Part shown: positions 59,232 through 64,000 of the stretch, piece by piece
Position numbering within the stretch: the stretch's first letter is position 1
How the letters are laid out: each line of letters begins with the position of its first letter
Source of the DNA: JANWZL01 sp041640815
Lineage (GTDB): Bacteria > Pseudomonadota > Gammaproteobacteria > Burkholderiales > Thiobacillaceae
DNA: 64,000 bases
Assembly: GCA_041640815.1 (NCBI GenBank)
Contig: JBEPZO010000002.1
Span: forward strand, 1-64,000
Reading direction: 5' to 3'
Program-made: the position numbers and the translations under genes
Notes under the pieces: model-generated
The model's database searches: none
Seen by the model: only the letters and a program-made list of their open reading frames with translations
Told to the model about the DNA's origin: nothing

Positions 59232-60164
59232 ATGCGCATCACCCACGGCTGGCCCCAGACCTCCTGCCCCAATGCGGTGACCATCGGCAATTTCGATGGC
59301 GTGCATCTGGGGCACCAGGCCATGCTTGCGCGTCTGACAGCGCAGGCGGTTGCGGTTGGCGGGCTGCCGACGGTGCTCACCTTCGAGCCGCACCCGCGCG
59401 AAGTCTTCACCCCGGCAGCCGCACCCACCCGGCTCACCAGCCTGCGCGAGAAGCTGGAGATCCTGCAAGGGCTGGGGGTGGCGCATGTGCATGTCTGCCG
59501 CTTCAACCGCGCCTTTGCCCAGCTCACCGCCGAGGAATTCGTCCGGCGCATCCTCGTCGAGGGGCTGAAGGCGCGCTATGTGCTGGTGGGTGACGATTTC
59601 CGCTTTGGCGCCGGCCGCAAGGGCGACTTCCAGCTCCTTACGGAATTGGGACGGCGCTACGGCTACCTGGCCGAGGCCCTGCCCACGGTGGAGGCAGGCG
59701 GTCAGCGCGCCTCGAGCACCGCGGTGCGGGATGCCCTCGCCAACGGCGACCTGGCCACCGCGGCGCAGCTGCTCGGCCGTCCCTACTCCATCTCCGGCCG
59801 CGTCATCAGCGGCGATCGGCTCGGGCGCCAGATCGGCTACCCCACCGCCAACATCCAACTCAAGCACAACCGGCCACCGCTCACCGGCATCTTCGCCGTG
59901 CGGGTGCAGGGCCTGGAGCGGCCGAACTGGCCCGGCGTGGCCAGCCTCGGCACCCGCCCCACGGTGCATGCCAACGGGCGACCGACGCTGGAGGTGCATC
60001 TGTTCGACTTCGATCGCTCGATCTACGGCGCGCACCTGCGCGTCGAGTTCTTGCACAAGCTGCGAGATGAGGCAAAGTTTTCTAGCCTTACGGCGCTCAT
60101 CAGACAGATCGACAGCGACGCGGCGCAGGCGAGGTGCTTGTTGAACGTATGCGCTCAATCCTGA
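59232..60164 (+). CDS. ribF: Bifunctional riboflavin kinase/FAD synthetase
   Basis: RibF makes FMN and then FAD. The 310-residue protein has an N-terminal FAD synthetase with VTIGNFDGVHLGHQAML and GDDFRFGAGRKGDF, and a C-terminal riboflavin kinase with GRQIGYPTANIQL and HLFDFDRSIYG. FAD-dependent proteins in this window include QmoA, QmoB and coaBC (FMN). Confidence 0.96.
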   Translation: MRITHGWPQTSCPNAVTIGNFDGVHLGHQAMLARLTAQAVAVGGLPTVLTFEPHPREVFTPAAAPTRLTSLREKLEILQGLGVAHVHVCRFNRAFAQLTAEEFVRRILVEGLKARYVLVGDDFRFGAGRKGDFQLLTELGRRYGYLAEALPTVEAGGQRASSTAVRDALANGDLATAAQLLGRPYSISGRVISGDRLGRQIGYPTANIQLKHNRPPLTGIFAVRVQGLERPNWPGVASLGTRPTVHANGRPTLEVHLFDFDRSIYGAHLRVEFLHKLRDEAKFSSLTALIRQIDSDAAQARCLLNVCAQS

Positions 60165-60293
60165 AGCCTTGCACCGCAGACGAGTGTTGGGCGGTCTGCC
60201 CGGCGCTGCCAACCCGGCACCGCCACGCGCGGCGGAGCGCCACGCGCCGCTTCCGGGCGCTAAGCCCCGTTGAACATCCGACCTGGCCGCAAC

Positions 60294-63083
60294 ATGCCTG
60301 ATTACCGACATACCCTCAACCTTCTCGACACCCCCTTCCCCATGCGCGGTGATCTCGCCCGCCGGGAACCGGGCTGGATCAAACAGTGGCAGGAAAACAA
60401 GCTCTACGACAAGATCCGGCAGCACTGTGCCGGCCGGCCCAAGTTCGTGCTGCACGATGGTCCGCCCTACGCCAACGGCGACATCCACATTGGGCACGCG
60501 GTGAACAAGATCCTCAAGGACATCATCGTCAAGGCCAAGACCCTCGATGGCTACGATGCGCCCTACGTGCCGGGCTGGGACTGCCATGGGCTACCCATCG
60601 AGCTCGCGGTGGAGAAGGCGCACGGCAAGGCGATCCCGCCTGCCCGCTTCCGCGAGCTTTGCCGGCAGTATGCGGCAAGCCAAGTGGAGCGGCAGCGCGC
60701 CGACTTCATCCGCCTGGGCGTGCTGGGCGACTGGGACCACCCCTACCTCACCATGGATTACCGCTTCGAGGCGGACATCATGCGCGAGCTGGCCAAGATC
60801 CAGGCCAACGGCTATCTCTACCTGGGCGCCAAGCCGGTGCACTGGTGCATCGATTGCGGCTCGGCCCTGGCCGAGGCAGAGGTCGAGTACGAAGACAAGA
60901 TATCACCGGCCATCGATGTGGCCTTTCCGCTGGTTGACTGCGCCGACCTCGGCCACCGCCTTGGGCTTGGCATGAGCGGCGACTGTCCGGTCTACGCCGT
61001 CATCTGGACCACCACGCCCTGGACCCTACCCGCCAACCAAGCCGTGGCGGTGCACCCAGACTTCGTCTATGACTTGGTGCGCACCCCCAAGGGGGTGTTG
61101 ATCCTGGCGCGCGAGCTGGCCGAGGCCGCCATCGAGCGCTACGGCTTCGAGACGGTGGAGGTGATGGGCCAGGTCCGCGGCCGGGCGCTGGAAGGGCTCA
61201 TGCTCAATCACCCCTTCTACGCGCGGCAGGTCCCGATCATCCTCGCCGATTTCGTCAGCCTGGACACCGGCGTGGGGCTGGTGCACATCGCGCCGGGGCA
61301 CGGTCATGACGACTTCGTGGTGGGCAGCCGTTATGGCCTCAAAGTGGACAATCCGGTCGGCGCCGACGGCCGCTTCTACGCCGACACACCCTTGGTCGGT
61401 GGGTTGACCGTCTGGGAGGCCAACCCGCGGGTGATCGAGATCCTCAGCCAAAAAGGGCTCCTGCTCGCCGAGGCGAAGACGCGCCACAGCTACCCGCATT
61501 GCTGGCGGCACAAGACGCCGATCATCTTCCGCGCCACGCGGCAGTGGTTCATCGGCATGGATATGCCACCCCAGGCGCGCGACGGCAATCGGCCGACTAC
61601 CACGCTGCGCGAGCTGGCCATGCAGGCGGTGGCCGACACCCAGTTCTACCCGGCATGGGGACGCGCACGCCTGGAGGCGATGATGCAGAATCGGCCTGAT
61701 TGGTGCGTCTCGAGGCAGCGCTACTGGGGCGTGCCGATCCCGTTTTTCATCCACAAGCTGACGGGTGAGCTGCACCCGCGCACGCCAGAGCTCGTCGAGG
61801 CGGTCGCTAAACGCGTCGAAGCGGTCGGCATCGAGGCCTGGTTCAGCCTCGATCCGGCGGAGCTCCTCGGGGCCGAGGCCGAGCACTACGAAAAGGTCCA
61901 GGACACCCTGGACGTCTGGTTCGACTCGGGGGTCACGCATGCCTGCCTGCTCAAGCAGCGTCCGGGGCTCAAGCACCCGGCCGACCTCTACCTAGAGGGC
62001 TCGGATCAACATCGCGGCTGGTTCCAGTCGTCGCTGCTCACCGGCTGCGCCACCGATGGCCACGCCCCCTACAGCGCGTTGCTGACCCATGGCTTCGTCG
62101 TCGACGGCCAAGGTCACAAGATGTCCAAGTCCAGGGGCAACGTGGTCGCCCCGCAGAAGGTCGCCGACACGCTGGGGGCGGAGATCCTGCGCCTTTGGGT
62201 GGCGAGCACCGATTATTCGGGCGAGCTGTCGATCTCGGACGAGATCTTGAAGCGCGTAGTCGAGGCCTATCGCCGCCTACGCAACACGCTGCGCTTCCTG
62301 CTGGCCAATACGGCCGACTTCGAGCCGCAGCGCCACGGCCTGCCCGTTGGCGACTGGCTCACCATCGACCGCTATGCGCTGGCACTGCTGAGGCGGCTGC
62401 AGGCGCAGACGATCGCCGATTACCGCAGCTATAGCTTCCACACCGCCATCCAAAGGCTACACAACTACTGCTCCGAGGACCTGGGGGCCTTCTACCTCGA
62501 CATCCTCAAGGACCGGCTCTATACCACGGCGGCCAATTCGCGCGCCCGCCGCTCCGCCCAGACGGCGCTGTGGCACATCCTGCAAGCGCTCACGCGCCTG
62601 ATCGCGCCGGTGCTGTCCTTCACCGCCGAAGAGATCTGGACCCTGGTCGGCAAAAGCGAGAGCGTGTTTCTGGAACTCTGGCACGAGCTGCCCCAGCAAG
62701 ACGGCGAGGCCGAACTTCTGGCGCAGTGGCAGCGGCTGCGCGAGCTGCGCGCGCTCGCCACCAAGCGCCTGGAGGAACTGCGCGTGGCGGGCGACATCGG
62801 CGCCTCGCTGCAGGGCGAGGTGACCTATTACGCCGACGCTGAGGACTATGACCTGCTGGCGCGCCTGGGGGATGATCTACGCTTCGTGCTCATCACCTCC
62901 GCCGCGCGGGTCGAACGCGCCCCTGGCGCCACCCGCGTCGAGGCGCGCGCCAGCGCGCATGCCAAGTGCGAACGCTGTTGGCACTATCGGGCCGATGTCG
63001 ATGCCGACCCGCGCTACCCTGGCCTGTGCGGCCGCTGCATCAGCAATCTTTATGGCGCTGGCGAGGTGCGCACCCATGCCTAA
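60294..63083 (+). CDS. ileS: Isoleucyl-tRNA synthetase
   Basis: The 929-residue class I synthetase has HIGH at residues 65-68 (ANGDIHIGHAVNK), the CP1 editing domain, the KMSKS motif near residue 610 (GHKMSKSRGNVV) and a C-terminal zinc finger with CERCWHYRADVD and CGRC. The ATG at 60294 fits the family start (MPDYRHTLNLLDTPFPM); an in-frame TTG 24 bases earlier is not used. It overlaps lspA by 8 bases. Confidence 0.96.
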   Translation: MPDYRHTLNLLDTPFPMRGDLARREPGWIKQWQENKLYDKIRQHCAGRPKFVLHDGPPYANGDIHIGHAVNKILKDIIVKAKTLDGYDAPYVPGWDCHGLPIELAVEKAHGKAIPPARFRELCRQYAASQVERQRADFIRLGVLGDWDHPYLTMDYRFEADIMRELAKIQANGYLYLGAKPVHWCIDCGSALAEAEVEYEDKISPAIDVAFPLVDCADLGHRLGLGMSGDCPVYAVIWTTTPWTLPANQAVAVHPDFVYDLVRTPKGVLILARELAEAAIERYGFETVEVMGQVRGRALEGLMLNHPFYARQVPIILADFVSLDTGVGLVHIAPGHGHDDFVVGSRYGLKVDNPVGADGRFYADTPLVGGLTVWEANPRVIEILSQKGLLLAEAKTRHSYPHCWRHKTPIIFRATRQWFIGMDMPPQARDGNRPTTTLRELAMQAVADTQFYPAWGRARLEAMMQNRPDWCVSRQRYWGVPIPFFIHKLTGELHPRTPELVEAVAKRVEAVGIEAWFSLDPAELLGAEAEHYEKVQDTLDVWFDSGVTHACLLKQRPGLKHPADLYLEGSDQHRGWFQSSLLTGCATDGHAPYSALLTHGFVVDGQGHKMSKSRGNVVAPQKVADTLGAEILRLWVASTDYSGELSISDEILKRVVEAYRRLRNTLRFLLANTADFEPQRHGLPVGDWLTIDRYALALLRRLQAQTIADYRSYSFHTAIQRLHNYCSEDLGAFYLDILKDRLYTTAANSRARRSAQTALWHILQALTRLIAPVLSFTAEEIWTLVGKSESVFLELWHELPQQDGEAELLAQWQRLRELRALATKRLEELRVAGDIGASLQGEVTYYADAEDYDLLARLGDDLRFVLITSAARVERAPGATRVEARASAHAKCERCWHYRADVDADPRYPGLCGRCISNLYGAGEVRTHA

Positions 63084-63576
63084 GCAGGCGGGCCGAGGGC
63101 TGCGTTGGCTTTGGCTTGCGGCGCTGATTATTGGCCTCGACCAAGCGACCAAGCACCTCGTGCAGGCGCATTTCGCCCCTTACCAGGACGTCGTCGCCGT
63201 CACCCCTTTCTTCAACCTGGTGCACGTGCACAATACCGGTGCCGCCTTCTCCCTCCTCGCCGACCAACCTGGCTGGCAACGCTGGTTCTTTCTCGCCGTC
63301 GCCGTGGTGGCGAGCGGTGTCATCCTGTGGCTGCTCAACAGCACCCGCGGCCGGGCGCCGTTTTGCATTGCGCTCACCCTGATCCTCGGTGGGGCGCTGG
63401 GCAACGTCATCGACCGCCTGGCCCATGGTCACGTCATCGACTTTCTCGACTTCCACGTCGCCGGCTGGCACTGGCCAGCATTCAACGTCGCCGATACCGC
63501 CATCACCATCGGGGCAGTGCTCTTGCTTTGGGACGGCCTCAAGCGCGGGCAGGCCAAGGGGGCGGGCCATGCGTGA
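63076..63576 (+). CDS. lspA: Prolipoprotein signal peptidase (signal peptidase II)
   Basis: LspA cleaves lipoprotein signal peptides in the inner membrane. The 166-residue protein has four membrane helices with the aspartyl catalytic pair Asp113 (GNVIDRL) and Asp140 (FNVADTAI), and the VHNTGAAFS motif. It overlaps ileS and the FKBP gene by 8 bases each, so the genes are co-translated. BamC is an example of a client lipoprotein in this window. Confidence 0.95.
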   Translation: MPKQAGRGLRWLWLAALIIGLDQATKHLVQAHFAPYQDVVAVTPFFNLVHVHNTGAAFSLLADQPGWQRWFFLAVAVVASGVILWLLNSTRGRAPFCIALTLILGGALGNVIDRLAHGHVIDFLDFHVAGWHWPAFNVADTAITIGAVLLLWDGLKRGQAKGAGHA

Positions 63577-64000
63577 CGCGCAGCCGCCGGCGGATGGCCA
63601 GGCGCAGCGTGGCGCGCGCCTGGGCGACAAGATCACCCTCCATTACCGCCTGACCTGCGGCGAGGCAGAGGTGGTGAACACCTTTGGCGAGGCGCCGGAG
63701 ACCTTCACGCTCGGCAGCGGCGAGATCGAGCCGCGCTTGGAGGTCTGCCTGCTCGGCTTGAAGCGTGGGGCGCATGTCACCTTCGCGCTCGACCCCGCCC
63801 AAGCCTTCGGCGAGCGAGAGGAGGCGCTGGTGCAGCGGCTTGCGCGCGCGGCGTTCGATCCCAGCCTCCCCCTGCAGGTCGGCCACACGGTAGACTTCAG
63901 CCTGCCCAACGGCCAGACCCTGCATGGAACCATTCTGCGCCTCGACGAGACTGAAGTGGTGGTGGATTTCAATCACCCGCTGGCCGGTCTACCGATTGCG
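63569..64000 (+). CDS. fkpB: SlpA/FkpB-type peptidyl-prolyl isomerase, 5' part
   Basis: The frame runs off the window edge after 144 codons. It begins RDAQPPADGQAQRGARLGDK, and has ITLHYRLTCGEAEVVNTFGE, then an insert-in-flap with GEREEALVQRLAR and the core HLFD-like ETEVVVDFNHPLAG, which closes near the edge. This is the SlyD-like FKBP group usually encoded between lspA and ispH. Catalytic residues cannot all be judged from the part seen. Confidence 0.88.
   Translation, partial: MRDAQPPADGQAQRGARLGDKITLHYRLTCGEAEVVNTFGEAPETFTLGSGEIEPRLEVCLLGLKRGAHVTFALDPAQAFGEREEALVQRLARAAFDPSLPLQVGHTVDFSLPNGQTLHGTILRLDETEVVVDFNHPLAGLPIA

Noticed and set aside
59055..60587. 510-codon frame antisense to murJ, ribF and ileS
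   Set aside because: It crosses three conserved genes and has no recognisable domain.
1..64000. CRISPR arrays, tRNA or rRNA genes, insertion sequences, prophage or att sites
   Set aside because: No periodic repeats, tRNA-like cloverleaf, transposase or integrase was seen on either strand.

Overview
The window looks like chromosomal DNA of a high-GC betaproteobacterium, most likely a sulfur-oxidising chemolithotroph related to Thiobacillus and other Hydrogenophilales/Nitrosomonadales. Support comes from betaproteobacterial gene orders (BolA-murA-hisG-hisD, hisF-hisI-hisE-HIT-tatABC, exbB-exbD-lpxK-trm112, pcnB-folK-dgk-panB-panC) and from sulfur-energy genes: soxB, three DsrC/TusE-family genes and a qmoA-qmoB-hdrC-hdrB operon. 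The genus is inference; no rRNA, tRNA, IS element or CRISPR array was found.

Layout. 1-7316 (+): end of an ABC-2 permease, a BolA protein, murA, hisG, hisD, hisF, hisI, hisE, a HIT protein and tatABC. hisC, hisB, hisH and hisA, which usually lie between hisD and hisF, are absent. 7411-9299 (-): rpmB-rpmG with a clear terminator, a DUF3135 protein and radC. 9355-10997 (+): coaBC and dut. 11066-16627: a sulfur-related patch with a DsrC-like protein lacking both functional cysteines, soxB, a BepA-like protease, a SUMF1-domain protein, a DsrC-like protein with only the CysB-position cysteine, and a TusE-type protein with only CysA. 16795-19441 (+): a cobalamin riboswitch, a BtuB-type receptor and a BtuM-like B12 transporter. 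19447-27721 (-): CNP1-like protein, Cfa-type methyltransferase, a rubrerythrin/Fe-S oxidoreductase/DUF3501 operon with a well-formed promoter-operator, DUF3301, an RhlE-type helicase, an MBL hydrolase and bamC. dapA and a truncated methyltransferase follow.

28936-35420 (-) holds fliJKLMNOPQR. Sampled sequence there is clearly less GC-rich than the flanks. The block sits between trm112 (where kdsB and adk usually follow) and the methyltransferase remnant/dapA, so it marks a rearrangement. 35428-37598 (-): trm112, lpxK, exbD, exbB. 37769-42611 (+): pcnB, folK, a deoxynucleoside kinase, panB, panC and panD; with coaBC these give much of the pantothenate/CoA route. 42817-47376 (-): ampD, a thioredoxin-fold protein, pilR, pilS and two small proteins. 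47510-50155: an Hsp20 gene behind a sigma-32-like promoter, convergent with an ftsH. 50369-55466 (-): qmoA-qmoB-hdrC-hdrB. 55684-64000: a YfcE-like phosphoesterase, ppa, a DUF3579 protein, rpsT, murJ, ribF, ileS, lspA and the start of an SlpA-type FKBP.

Together the sulfur genes suggest thiosulfate oxidation by Sox (SoxB only here), persulfide handling by TusE/DsrC-family proteins, and electron transfer between APS reductase and the quinone pool by Qmo/Hdr. APS reductase, Dsr and the other Sox genes must lie elsewhere if present.
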